A stretch of 64,000 nt of DNA, taken from positions 7,363,332 through 7,427,331 of the forward strand of contig NC_060237.1 in assembly GCF_021155775.2 (NCBI RefSeq), in the 5' to 3' direction. Under the pieces are notes generated by a model. The model saw only the letters and a list, made by a program, of their open reading frames with translations. It searched no databases and was not told the origin of the DNA. Both the position numbers and the translations under genes were made by a program. The DNA is from Neodiprion pinetum (lineage: Eukaryota > Arthropoda > Insecta > Hymenoptera > Diprionidae). Positions 28,201-38,828 of the stretch are shown in pieces. The number at the start of each line of letters is the position of its first letter. Positions within the stretch are counted from its first letter, which is position 1.

Positions 28201-28955
28201 TGATTACTCGTATTTCGGGTTCAAATTATATATTCGAAACACCGCGAGATTGTAAAACTGCACGGATATCGTTATCCTTGAAAATTCTTTGCTGCGTAAT
28301 TGATGCGTTGATATGGAAGTTTCCACGTGTTTCACCATTTGTAATTATCATGATACATACGGTACATATTGTCAGTAATTGATGATTCTAAACTTTCACT
28401 CTCCTATCGTGCAACAACGTCTTACTTCGTAAACATGTGTATGTATATTTTTTCCTTCCTTCCTTCTCGACAAGCGTAATACCCGGTGCAACTAATCATT
28501 TCCACACATCACGTGCTGCTTCACCTTACTCAATGTATTCGTAGGTCTTCAGCCGCATCGAAAAGCGGACAGCCCGCTGTTAGCCGGCCATGAAATCACG
28601 AGTTATACAAGTCTATTGTAATGCCTGTAACGTACAATAATCTACTTTTGATCGAGGACAATCTCACTGTTTTTCATACGTTATTATAAATTCACGCTTT
28701 GTATTCCTTTATAACTTCAATAATAAAGAAAGCCCTCCAAGTTTACACAAATTGAACTGCATTTGAACGTGAAGTTAATCAGAGTTGTAATTATTATTGT
28801 ATATTTGTGTATATCATAGTTATAATATTATCGTATGCGTAAGTTATATTATACGCCCAGCAGTGGTTGAATAAAATGCTTCTGTTACAGACCAGAGACA
28901 AAAGAGTAAAGGCGGCGGAAGCAGTTGCTGCTCAGCCTCCTGTTGCATACTTTAA
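4303..28955 (+). CDS. UBL3: Ubiquitin-like protein 3 (UBL3/MUB), 4 exons
   Basis: UBL3 is a membrane-anchored ubiquitin-fold protein linked in mammals to sorting of cargo into extracellular vesicles. Coding exons: 4303-4332 (MSSRNIPSDK), 26460-26568, 26839-27003, 28891-28955. They total 369 nt, giving 122 aa with matching phases; human UBL3 is 117 aa. The ubiquitin fold starts with INLRLILVSGKTKEFLF (about residues 11-27) and runs through ILRLIYQGRFLHSN to the VMHLVPREN strand. The tail is Gly/Ser-rich with two cysteine pairs and ends CCIL, a CaaX box whose terminal Leu predicts geranylgeranylation; the upstream CC pair may be palmitoylated or disulfide-bonded. No Gly-Gly processing end is present, as expected for this family. 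Intron 1 is 22.1 kb and probably holds control elements. Two candidate alternative last exons lie in intron 3 and are listed separately. Identity is very secure. Confidence 0.97.
4422..4447 (+). repeat. (TC)n microsatellite
   Basis: A pure TC dinucleotide run lies inside a longer pyrimidine-rich stretch just after UBL3 exon 1. It produces spurious Ser/Leu-rich open frames on the plus strand. Confidence 0.9.
6364..6394 (+). repeat. (GA)n microsatellite
   Basis: A GA dinucleotide run with one interruption, within UBL3 intron 1. Confidence 0.9.
7198..7245 (+). repeat. (CAT)n trinucleotide repeat
   Basis: About fifteen CAT units with one imperfect unit near the 3' end, within UBL3 intron 1. Confidence 0.9.
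9009..9030 (+). repeat. (TC)n microsatellite
   Basis: A TC dinucleotide run in a GC-richer island of UBL3 intron 1. A GA-rich tract follows at about 9266-9292. Confidence 0.85.
10893..10908 (+). repeat. Poly(C) tract next to (TA)n and poly(T)
   Basis: A run of 16 C follows a TA run and a T run. This is a mutation-prone compound simple repeat, and its exact length could be a sequencing or assembly artefact. Confidence 0.85.
11842..12470. repeat. Foldback repeat cluster (copies of an inverted-repeat family)
   Basis: At least two related blocks, about 11842-12003 and 12170-12365, resemble each other and the element at 22955-23157. Shared landmarks are AAATCAC-AATTTT-type blocks and the stretch ATTCCAAAATCGC followed by GGTTTTTCCT. 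The left edge (GTTGGTAACGTTAACG) and the reverse complement of the right edge (AAGTTGGTAAGGTTGTCG) match, making an imperfect inverted repeat. A further inverted copy lies at about 12383-12455. No coding capacity was seen, so this looks like a non-autonomous element. Confidence 0.65.
14098..14135 (+). repeat. GA-rich simple repeat
   Basis: An imperfect GA run inside a GC-rich island of UBL3 intron 1. It causes open frames on both strands that encode Arg/Glu or Ser/Leu runs. Confidence 0.8.
15688..15911. mobile_element. pogo/Tigger-like MITE, 224 bp
   Basis: The left end reads CAGTAGAACCTTGCTAATTC and the reverse complement of the right end reads CAGTCAAACTTTACTTTTGT; both inner ends continue to TATGCC. 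The element is flanked by TA on each side (15686-15687 and 15912-15913), the target duplication of Tc1/mariner-pogo elements. CAGT-AA-CCT-type ends followed by TTCGAA are typical of Tigger/pogo. There is no transposase frame, so this is a non-autonomous copy in UBL3 intron 1. Confidence 0.75.
17107..17200 (+). repeat. (TA)n repeats
   Basis: Two TA dinucleotide runs separated by about 50 bp within UBL3 intron 1. Confidence 0.85.
17833..17876 (+). repeat. (CTC)n trinucleotide repeat
   Basis: About fourteen CTC units. It makes polyproline, polyserine and poly-Arg/Glu/Gly stretches in all frames, which explains the cluster of medium-length open frames around 17670-18200. Confidence 0.9.
22955..23157. 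mobile_element. Inverted-repeat MITE, 203 bp
   Basis: The left arm TTGAAGTCGGTAACG is mirrored at the right end by the reverse complement TTGAAGTCAGTAACG. The arms continue imperfectly through TTATCGTA-CGA and GGAAAAA, about 45 bp in all. The interior matches the blocks at 11842-12365. No coding capacity was seen. It sits in UBL3 intron 1. Confidence 0.7.
26067..26100 (+). repeat. (GATGAC)n-type repeat
   Basis: Imperfect GAT/GAC hexamers. They generate an aspartate run in an otherwise unsupported open frame at 26049-26345, which lies just before UBL3 exon 2. Confidence 0.85.
27102..27325. mobile_element. Inverted-repeat MITE in UBL3 intron 3
   Basis: The left end AAGGTGAGTGTACCAATCA pairs with the reverse complement of the right end, AAGGTAAGTGTACCAGTTA, giving terminal inverted repeats of about 24 bp with few mismatches. 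The unit is about 224 bp and has no coding frame. An internal AAGTGTACC repeats the terminal motif. Confidence 0.65.
27640..27713 (+). other. Candidate alternative exon A of UBL3
   Basis: A strong pyrimidine tract ending in TCCTTTCAG precedes this segment. Joined to exon 3 (phase 1) it reads GILPNGEYMFVQQDDVDISY and four more residues before TAA at 27711-27713. That would give a UBL3 form with no cysteines and no CaaX box. A consensus donor, GTAAGT at 27744, also allows a 104-nt cassette exon (27640-27743) with an in-frame stop. A 24-codon open run can arise by chance, so this is a candidate only. Confidence 0.35.
28545..28621 (+). other. Candidate alternative last exon B of UBL3
   Basis: After the acceptor GTATTCGTAG the frame continues from exon 3 as GLQPHRKADSPLLAGHEITS plus five residues, then TAA at 28619-28621. 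The segment is GC-richer than its surroundings. A canonical AATAAA follows about 100 nt later at 28722-28727, then a GT-rich stretch. This tail also lacks a CaaX box. Transcript data would decide. Confidence 0.33.
28722..28727 (+). terminator. Candidate intronic poly(A) signal of UBL3
   Basis: A canonical AATAAA lies in intron 3, upstream of the CaaX exon, and is followed by GT/T-rich sequence from about 28780. Its use would produce UBL3 mRNAs lacking the prenylated tail. Confidence 0.4.
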
Positions 28956-30100
28956 ATATTGGCTACCCTGGATATAAGGGCTGCTTGAAGCGAGTCGACG
29001 CTACATCCAGGCTGGGCCATGGTTTCTAAGGTTTTATGCTGATGTATAATTGTTAGTGGCTGAGTTCGCAAGCAGCGTAGTGTAGTAAGAATGGTTACAC
29101 GCAACGATTGTTAATGATTTTAATGAAATATAATCAACCTTTTATTTACCGCTATAAGGAAAGAAAGAAAGAAAGAAAAAAAAAAAAAAAAAGAACAGAT
29201 ACGGTGTTTGTGTATATTACAATTTGGTATTATTGTTTCATTTTATTTCTTAACAGTCTCAATTGTGTAACTGGAGCAAGACGATCTTCGCTATGAATTT
29301 TCTCACACTCGCCGGTATCGCTACGTTTAAAATAAAATTTACCAGCCAGAGTTAAAGCCGAACCGTAATCTGTGCCGACTCAATTTTACCATTTGTATAA
29401 GCAGGATTCAGAAAAGGTGGTAATAACAGAAGCGGAGGGTGGGCATATTAATTGCTTACGCAAAACCCAACCCCGAGTCAAGATTACATCAAGTATTTTG
29501 AGCCGACGCTACTGTGCTTTGAAGCTCAACCACTATCTTACACCACCGCAGCGTTTAAATTTCATAGACGGAGAATAAGTGTGCGAATGATATATATAAT
29601 GATTAACTCGAGTGACTGTTTATGTTTGAGCAAATGCGAAAAGGAGTAAAAAATTTATGTTGTGATAATGCAGGTAGTGAATATATTATTATATATACAT
29701 ACTATTATTAAAATTATATATTATATATATATATATGGATATATATAATATGTTCTCATGTATTTGTGTATGTATATATATATATTATATACACGCGTGT
29801 GAAAGCAAGGTGAAAAAGAGAAATATATATGTACATAAATATATGTATACGTATGAAAAACAGTATGAGAAGAGTTGACCCAGAGTTGAAACTCTCATAC
29901 CATAGACTTTATTATCACAAATTTAAAATAATAATAATATTATTAATAATAACGATAATATTACGACGCCACTTTGAGAGTTTAGTATCCACAATTTAAG
30001 ATTACGAGACAACCTTGGATCTCTACTTAACGGTAGTTTTGACGGAACGGGATAACGAGGTTAAAAGAAAAAAAAAAAAAAAAAAAACAAAGTGATGAAA
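28956..30100 (+). other. UBL3 3' UTR and downstream region
   Basis: This follows the UBL3 stop codon. A canonical AATAAA stands at 29331-29336, which would give a 3' UTR of about 400 nt. The region includes GAAA-type simple repeats at about 29159-29190 and AT-dinucleotide-rich sequence at about 29690-29830. The transcript end is inferred. Confidence 0.5.
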
Positions 30101-30186
30101 AAATAAACCGGAATAAAAAATTAAAATTGTCAAACAAAATCAAATATATTCTCTGTTTGCTCCTGCCCTTACACGAAGATCGTTAA

Positions 30187-30245
30187 AGGGCCCTTAGTCT
30201 AACTCCTAGATCCGATGACCCAGTGCTACGGGTTCAAACCCACAC
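30187..30245 (+). repeat. tRNA-like sequence, possible SINE or tRNA relic
   Basis: The segment contains GGGTTCAAACCC, which matches the tRNA B-box (T-loop) consensus. A box-A-like TTAGTCTAACTCCTAGATC lies about 35 nt upstream. The T-stem and acceptor stem do not pair well, so it is not a functional tRNA by eye. A tRNA-derived SINE head or decayed tRNA is the likeliest reading. Confidence 0.35.
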
Positions 30246-33199
30246 ATAAATAGAATAATTATTATAGTTAGGTCCAACGAAACCGTAATAATATGTTGTA
30301 GCCCTATTCTATACATACTCTACCTATACTAACTGTACTGTACTGTATTACGATTCTTAAACGATACATAACAATGTGTATATATATATATTGTCTTCTT
30401 GTGTAGTGAGAAAAGAGAGAGAGAAAAAAAAAAAAAAAGTGTCGCGACACAAAGGAAAATTCATCAAAATTTCACGATTACGGACAGCATTGTTTCATAT
30501 CAAAACTCAGTCCAGTCTTCATCCTTTATTTAAATTCATTACATACGCCGTATCATATGTATTACACCCCATAATAATTAGTACCCGTTGAATTTAGAAA
30601 CTACCGCCACTGCACCATGACCTATCTATTGATTTACATTAAACGCTCAACACTAATCGCTCATAGTTTTATGAAATTTAATTATGTAAAGAGAAATTCA
30701 AGTACACTCCAGCTTTACATAAGAAAAATATGTAAATCGAAAGTTTGAAATATCGACATTCTTCGTCGCATGTATGTTGAACAAAAATTAACTTTATGTA
30801 TTAAAGAAAGAAAGAAAGGAAGAAAGAAAGAAAAAAAAAAAAAAAACATAATCGAGATGAATTAATATTAATCGACAAAATTTAGCAGTCTCATCGCATA
30901 TGGAATAAGTACAGAGTTTGTAACCGAAATGCTATATAACGTTGTTAAAGTGTCGTAGTGTTTAATTAACGAGTTATCTCAATTACCTGACTAATCGTTT
31001 ATTGATCAGTTTGTTAGTCAAATATCTTACGGATCGTATCCATTCCCGAATTGTTCAGATCGAAACGCTTTCCTATAATACTGTATTCAACGTTACGTGT
31101 GTAATTGTTTGAAAAATGGAATCCTTTCGAAGGATTCAATTAGTTTTTGCTTCAAACACAAAGGTCCAGTGCAGTTCTTCATAGAGCACAATCGTGCAGT
31201 TATCAATTATTTTTTTAATTAAATTCAATGATTGTGACTTATGAACGACTCGGCTACAAACCCTGGCTACAATTATTACATTGGTTCTACAAGACTCGTA
31301 GAGTAGTCTGACACATGCGTGGTCACCACCCTGTGTTCACGACAGTTATTTATTTAGTCTGAATTTCGTTCGTTTTATTATTGTATTGAATTTTTCTTGT
31401 TTTTATTGCTTCTTCCTGTTAAATTCTTAATAATTGCAGCTGCTCAAGAATTAGATCAATTGATGCTCATTGTATTTTATTTATTCCGCATAATTTCTTT
31501 GATGCTCAAAGTAAACTTTGCCAATCCTGTAACAGTTATCGATATAAATTAAATCTGATTTTTTTTTTTTTTTATTTCTGTCGTGTCGCTTTACTTAAAA
31601 CACCTATATAATTCATTGCTCCGGTAAATTACCTAAGCCTGTGTGCAACGGTGATTCAGTTCATTTTATTTCCTGACCTGGCTTTCAAAGTTTTTATCAG
31701 AATCAATGTGTAGCAGCAAAAAACGTAAAATAGCCTCATACATTTGCTATTAAACACGAATTGTTAACTAATTCCATATGTCATTGTATTTCATACTTTA
31801 GCCCTAATTTTGGCAGAAGCAACAAATCTTAAATATTGCGATTCTGAAACGATTTGGATGTTAATGAAACTACTAATTCTGTAAGAAGAATTCTTTTATT
31901 ACTTAAATTTGTTTTTCGAGTTAATTTGAAGTATTGTAACTTGTACTAAAAATTAGGATACATTTTTGAATGTAGTCGTCTATTCTGGATGCAAGTACAT
32001 CAATGATGCTTGTTGTTATTATTATTATTATTATTGGTTTTTTTAACAGATGTTAGGAGATGATCGTCGAGCTTGTTATACCCAGACTACGCGACGCAGG
32101 TGAAATGTTTCTTTTTTTTTTTTTTTCTTTGTTCGTTTTTATTTAACTCGACGTAGCATAATAATATTCAAGAGAGCAACAATATTTGACATATTACGAG
32201 CACAGTTCCGCTACTTACTCTGGTTGTAAAATATGTTTAATTAATGTCGAAGATATTGGATGTTTGATTATTTGCATAATTAAATTAATGTTACATATTA
32301 ATAAAATAGCCTTAATCGATTTCTTGTACACGTTTTCTTTTCCTCTTTTTTTGTTTTTTTTTTCTCTATATTGTTTTGATTATATCGTTATAATTTAAGG
32401 TCGTTCACGAATTGAACACGCGAAAATAGAGATTCAATGTTTAATCTAGTTACGAATAACAACGATTACAGAGGCTTACGATGAATTTTGACATTCTGCA
32501 GATGCCATTTGATTTCGTTGACTAGCAACTATTTTATGAAAAAATTATGCAGAAAGTGCTAAGAGACTCTCGATAACTGCAACTACTACAAAGAGAATAA
32601 ATAATCATTCGTTATTAGCAAAATAAGTGACTCTGAAGTGAAATGATTGATTGATATATATATATATATATATCGGGACTACGAAACACGTTGTAATGGC
32701 AAGCTTATTCATTCCATGCTATTTGAACTTATGTCAGTAATGGTGCTAGCGTAGAATGACATCTGAGCTTTAAGAATTCTGTAATATAGAATATTGTACC
32801 GTTTCATAAATCATTCGACGAGTCAGTTACGAATAGTTAAAATAATGTCAAATCATTTCAGCATATACAGCTAAGTTGTGCTTGATCTTATTGTACAATA
32901 AAATCGGAATAAAATATTGGTTCTTTTTTTTTTTCTTTATCTTCTCCATTCGATGATATTTTTTTATGAAGCAAAATTTTGTGAACGACCTATATCGATG
33001 CCCACGAACGCTGAACGATCTTGTAAATAGCTCAAAATTTTTGGCAAAATTAACGCGACTACATATCAATTGGATTGTAGAGCATTTAAATGTTTAAGTC
33101 TCAGATTTTTGTGAATGGTAACGAACATAGCAGAAGGTGTGCGTTGCTTATGCCTTGGCTTGTTCCAAATTCTGCAGTTATTCGAAATGACACCCTTAC

Positions 33200-33355
33200 C
33201 TCAGGAATAATATTGAAATCATTTGAATAAGTTAATTCAGTTGGAATGTTGATGTAAATTATTGGATAGCAAAATTTTGTGCATTGATCTTGAGCATTTA
33301 CAAAGATAATTGATAAAAATATAGATATACATAAATTACAGATGAACATAAGCAT
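33200..33355 (-). other. Possible first exon with signal peptide
   Basis: A minus-strand frame of 52 codons begins MLMFICNLCISIFLSIIFVNA, a good hydrophobic signal peptide with an Ala-type cleavage site, and continues QDQCTKFCYPIIYINIP. It runs in phase 0 to a strong donor, GAG followed by GTAAGG. No following exon could be assigned. The region is AT-rich, where hydrophobic chance frames are common. I do not recognise the protein. Confidence 0.22.
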
Positions 33356-35756
33356 ATTTTAGAAAAGCCTAATTATTATTGTTATCATCGTCATTTGAAA
33401 GAAGGGTCCTTTTTTTTTAAATATGATTTTATGAAAATTTGTAGCATGGCCTACATTCTAGCCATTTTAAGTACAGACTTAGAAAACATTATATCGCATG
33501 TGTGTAGAAAAATAATTAATGTATCATGAAACTATACAATACTATGAACTACTCGAGGCGTAATTAAAAATACACAAAAATAAGAATTGTCCATGGTGAA
33601 AATAGTTATTCGATGAAGAGATTATAAAATAATGAATATTGTATCAGATTATATGAATATATATTGTTAGGTGATTGTGCATAGGTATGAATAATTTTTT
33701 TAAAATTATCTTCTTTGGAAACGCGTTAGTGAAATTTTAAAAATTTTAAAAGTAAAATAAAAATATTAAGAATAATAATAATGATAATAACTATAAATCC
33801 ACTACGAAAATTATTCTGCTTTCATATTACATTATTTTGTTTAGAATAATATGAAATCATTAATAATTTCTATGAAAAAAGTATATGTTTCTTAATTCCT
33901 ACAATATACATACATTATGTTTCTCAATGCTACTAGATTTTAGATAATATTCATCTGTAAATAGAACAATTGATATTTCAAGTAATAGTAAATGTTTTAG
34001 AATATTTTCAAGGAAACTATCAATTCCAAAATAACAATAAACCAATTTGTTTGTTATTATTTTCAACACGGTATGCAAGTAAATGAAATTAGTTTATTGC
34101 AAATACGAACAAAAGAGATGATAACTGGGTTTTGCTAGTCCATCAATCTGGCTCCGATTGCTAAATACGTTGAACAAGTATTTGAGGCCATTGACGTTTG
34201 TTTGCCAAATTCGTGCATGGTTTCCTCTATTTTACATTTTGTTTCTACGATTTATACCCACTTGTTTATACGGGGTACACGTTTCGTTGAATGGCGAAAT
34301 ATGCGCAACTACAGTTTGTTAAGTTATCTTTGAAATGTTCCCTTATTTATTAAGACTAGTGGATTGTTACCATTGCCTCAAATTTTATAGTAAATGCTCG
34401 TTAATATATTCGAAGTAATCGCAGGGTAACCAGTAGTTACCAGTTCGTTTATTGTTACAATGCCGGATAAACAACAATTGACATCAACTTCGTCCGCCTA
34501 TCAGTAATTACAGTGACAACAGATTTCCTTGAACTATTGCTGCATTTCACTGCCACTGGCCTAGTTTTTATTAAATAAAAATTGGTGTATAACAATACGT
34601 ATTTTACGTTCTTAGCATTGATTTTGAGCCCTTTTTTTGAAACGTCATTCGACCCAATGGATGGAGGATTTCAATAATACGGTTCATCTAATATAAGTTA
34701 TTTTTCGCTAAACCTGAATATCTAATCTATAATGTCACCAGGCAAACAATAAAAAAAAAAAAAAATGTAATATTTAAATGACATGCCTCTTCTGTGCGTA
34801 TTTGCAATTAACATCCAGCAACTGATTTTTGCAGAGTTACGATTAAGCTTATGTTACACACCTAATTTGTAAATATTAGATCATATTTTTGTCTTTAATG
34901 TAAAATCAACGAGGAGCTCTTAGACTAAAGAAAATAAAGTTGAAAACGTAATGGGAAAACTTTTTGTCCGTTATTCTACTTCGGTCCCGTGAACAAATTT
35001 ACAGTAATAAAATTGTTAATCATCCAACGTACACGAGTTTCAGCAGCAAAATTTGAATAAAACTAGCTAGTCTCCAAATTAGGCTGTGAAACTGATTGAA
35101 GAAAATTTCCATCCTCGCTGTACCCTCGATCTGTATTATAACTATCAAACTGCTTCCGAACTCATGAGAATGTAATTTATCATCGTTTTCAGTCAATTGG
35201 ATTGGTGTGGCCGAACTATATATACATATTCTATTAAAATACTATCTGTTCTTATCAAATAGGTCACCCTACGAGTATTACAACCAGTAATTTGTAACAC
35301 GTGAATACAGGTGGTTAGGCAATGCAAATTGAAAAGTTTCGACATTGAAAACTGTCTCTATGAATTGAACCATATCCAGCATGTATCAATATGGAGATTA
35401 ACTGCTCTTTCATTGCGAACTTTTTAGCAGTGTCTCAATTATGCTGCTCCATCCGTTTGATGGAAATTGAGGCAATTCCACATTTTTAACAACATTGCAT
35501 ACGACTACGTGAACAGATCGTTGAAGAAAAGAGAAAATCACTATTTTGTTGCTCTACTGCAGTTGATTCGACATGGCGTTGGTTTAAAATTTTTTATATT
35601 ATGCCCTTAACTACTAGATTACTGTAAACTTTAAATTCAGCTCGTCCAGACCAAATTTAACTCCCTGAACGTTAGTTTTCCGAAAGTACCGATTGTTACT
35701 TTTAACTAAAAACTTTTATAAACTTATCATTGCGCAATTTACAAGCCCGCTCGGAT

Positions 35757-35939
35757 AGAATTGTGAATACGGTTGCCTATACTTAGGCGGATTATACCCA
35801 AAGTCTTATACCCGTATACATAGACCTTCCTTGAGGAACAAGGATTCCTTGTTCTCATTTCACGTTACATGAACAAGGAATCCTTGTTCCTCAAGGAAGG
35901 ACTATGAATACGGGTGATGGTGTTGTAATTCACAATTCT
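35757..35939. mobile_element. Foldback/MITE with near-perfect hairpin
   Basis: The outer ends AGAATTGTGAAT (35757-35768) and ATTCACAATTCT (35928-35939) are exact inverted repeats. Inside, arms of 44 nt at 35811-35854 and 35871-35914 pair with only two mismatches around a 16-nt loop. Each arm contains the palindrome-like GAACAAGGATTCCTTGTTC. It has no coding frame. The high arm identity suggests recent insertion or selection on the fold. Confidence 0.75.
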
Positions 35940-37104
35940 GTGTATTTAGAAAGTATCGTATCGAATTATTGCCAATTAGAACGTCACAAGGTGAGTACCA
36001 AGCTATTTTTCATCACATATCAGGTTCGTTATGAATATGTTGATGAATACCATGTTCATTGGCTATACCTATAATACTCAGGTTCACCTAACAATAAGTT
36101 TTCAATACATTGCGTTATTATATTGTCATAACTGATCAAATTAAACGATTTCACTGAATCATTGGAATAAAATAATATGACATCTAATATCCCACCCTAA
36201 CAACAGCTTCATTTGTTTTGAACTATTAGGCTCGTTTGGTCTATACTTTAGATGACTTATATTGAAATTGAGAGATAATAATCATTCGGAGGATGCAACA
36301 GTCGACTTTACGCCACCAGAGCGTCTTTAATCGTAAGCAATTCAGAGCACAAGACCACTCTGAGCAGATCCGAGTTTCGCATCGGGCTAGATTTTCACGG
36401 GCAGCAAAATATTGCGGCAGCATTTTGCACGGTCTAATTGTAAGAATGGGGGGAATGAATACTATTTAGTGAAAGGAAATTTTCTATGTCCGCGATCGTG
36501 ATACCAGGGATGTCAAGTGAGATTACGAATGGAGGGACTAGTCAGGCACGTAGGGTCGTGTGTTTCAGTGGGAATTTAAAAAATAATCATAGGAATATGT
36601 TACATACCTGATAAAATTCAGCAACCAGTTCGGGCTAATCCAGAAGGCAGTCTCATCCCAATTGCGTATTTATTTTCACAGACACTTTGAACACTGCACG
36701 AAACTGTGAGAAATGAATCGTTTTATATTCCTTACACTTCCTGCTTCCATGAATGATTCAATTGCTTTTAAATTATTATTAATAATTTATAACCATGAAG
36801 AATAACAGTATTTTTATTTGGTCTCGTTGTGTCGGTCATTGAGACATCTTCTCTAGTCGATATTGTTCCAATTTGCGATCGCCGACGGGTAAGTGAAAAT
36901 ATTGATCGATGATTACTCGGTAGTGCTGCGTTCTCTATCCTTTTTTAACGCGCCGCGAACATGGAAAGACGAGAGTGACAGAGTATACAGAGTCGGTACG
37001 TCAGTTGACGATGATGACACTACCAAATGCAGAAAAACTGACTCATCGTACTGACGTCGATAAATCGCTATTCAATTTTTCTGATATGCGGACCTTAGTG
37101 AAAT

Positions 37105-37800
37105 ATGTAGAGGAACCTGGGGCAAAGTGAACCATCGCGGAAAAATGGACCGCCGTTGAAATAGTCGAAAATCGGGCGAAAATAACCCGCTCGGGCAAAA
37201 TGGACCTTTGATACAAGGTGTGTTCCGAAATTAGGTGGCAGCGCTAAGAACTCCCTAGGACAGAGGCAGAGCTAATTCCGAACTTGGTAGCGCAAAAGAG
37301 ATAAAAGATTGCTGACATCGCTGGGAGATAATATCGGAACGCACCTGTAGTAGGAGACCAGACCGGATATAGAGCACCTTAGGAATATTTATAAAATTAT
37401 ATTTCAACCTTCAGTGTACAAAGTGTGAACACACAATGCTGAAACTTGATACCGAGATGTCCATCATCATAATCTTGCAATATTGCTTTAATGAATTGTC
37501 AATTTGACCTGTTTCAATATGTGAAATAAAACCGATTTTTTTCAAATAATCTGCTAATCCTACCTTAACTTAGCGAGGTAAGCCTACCAAGGTTTTAGGA
37601 CAAGAAGAAAAGACAAAATAAACGTAAATACGACATTTTTTCATGCGCTCCATTTTTCCCCGGATTTTAGGCAAATGACTACTCGTGGCCCAGTAAATTT
37701 CAATCAAATTGTTTTCTGCGTGAAAAATTAATAAAAAATCGTATATTGCAGACCTAGAAGGTATATTTCCTTAGGGGGTCCATTTTTCCCGGGCACTCTT
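37105..37800. repeat. Degenerate repeat with nested inverted-repeat element
   Basis: The outer part has repeated GGAAAAATGGACC-type motifs in both orientations, near 37137, 37195, 37650 and 37777. A smaller element at 37217-37345 has ends GGTGTGTTCCGAAATTA and TAATATCGGAACGCACC, which are near-perfect inverted repeats. This looks like one small element inserted in an older one. No protein is encoded. Confidence 0.5.
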
Positions 37801-38739
37801 GATAAAAATCGTGCGACTTAGTAACGCTGCATCGTGACAATCAGCTCAGCGTTGATATCCGGTAGAACTCCATTTCGAAATTACTGATGAAATTTTACTC
37901 GAGCTCAGGGTCGTAAGAAGCGAAACTTTAACCGATGGATTTTATTCGCTCAAACGCCTTCGCGATGTCACTTCAACGATTATAGCACACGAAGATTCGA
38001 CCGTTAAATTAACATTCAATTGTTTAGATGGTAGCGCCTCGGTTGTTTGTCGATTGTTTATGCTACGCGGCCACCACCGCCCCCCGCCAAAATCCGTTGG
38101 CAAAAAATTGATGATGAATAGCTACTAACTGTTTCAGAAAAAAATTCCTTTGAAATCTTCCGAAAAGTTTGTCGACCCGATTTATATGTTAAACTAATGA
38201 TTAATGAATACAAATTTACACTCCAATTATTATACCAATGGCGGAGAACTGCCAAACTGCGTAATTATACCAACTGATTTTTTCCTCAATTCCGTTGAGT
38301 TGCACTCGCGAAATGTCCGCAAATGCCGGTTTTACGTTCGGACCTCTATGATCCGAAGCTAACTTCTCATAGCTGCTAACGTCATACCGATCACTGATTA
38401 TTGTCATCTCTTTTATAGAAATGATTTTGTCTTTGTACATGAATAATTAATGATTAAACGTATCTACTTGAAACATGCTCCTCTAATCGCTAAAACGTTC
38501 CTTTGATCGCCACAACTGATTAAAACGAACCGTTAAACTTTAATTTGCATCGTCGAGTCAAAGTATCGAACATACAATGTATAAACCGGAACATGAAATG
38601 CGATAAATCGAAAACGGAAACAATTGAATCTTACGACATTCCCATATACATATACATGTATTGCGCGGCTACTAGCGCCATCACTGAACGCCGTCAAGTC
38701 CAGATTCCGAAAAGCGGTACTACAGTCAGAGCGTCAGTA

Positions 38740-38772
38740 ATGGCGGATAGTCGGCTATCTACAATACGATAG
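38740..38772 (+). other. Upstream ORF in CPSF6 leader
   Basis: A 10-codon frame (MADSRLSTIR, then TAG) lies 56 nt before the CPSF6 start codon in the presumed 5' UTR. If transcribed, it would precede the main frame and could lower its translation. The CPSF6 transcription start is not known. Confidence 0.35.
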
Positions 38773-38828
38773 TCGGAAAGTTGGCGTGGGTCCTGTGTCG
38801 GCCGAAGCCAGCGTCGGTGTTCTGTAAA

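Larger units (their letters stand above)
30101..38650. other. Spacer between UBL3 and CPSF6
   Basis: About 8.5 kb of AT-rich sequence with simple repeats, for example GAAA units at 30805-30845 and TA at 32656-32674. It contains inverted-repeat elements at 35757-35939 and 37217-37345 and a tRNA-like relic at 30187-30245. One exon-like segment with a signal-peptide-like start lies on the minus strand at 33200-33355. I found no other coding evidence. Confidence 0.6.

Noticed and set aside
36241..36423. 60-codon minus-strand frame and shared motif CCGAGTTTCGCATC
   Set aside because: The frame has no family resemblance. The shared 14-mer with 56626 suggests a dispersed repeat, but ends could not be defined here.
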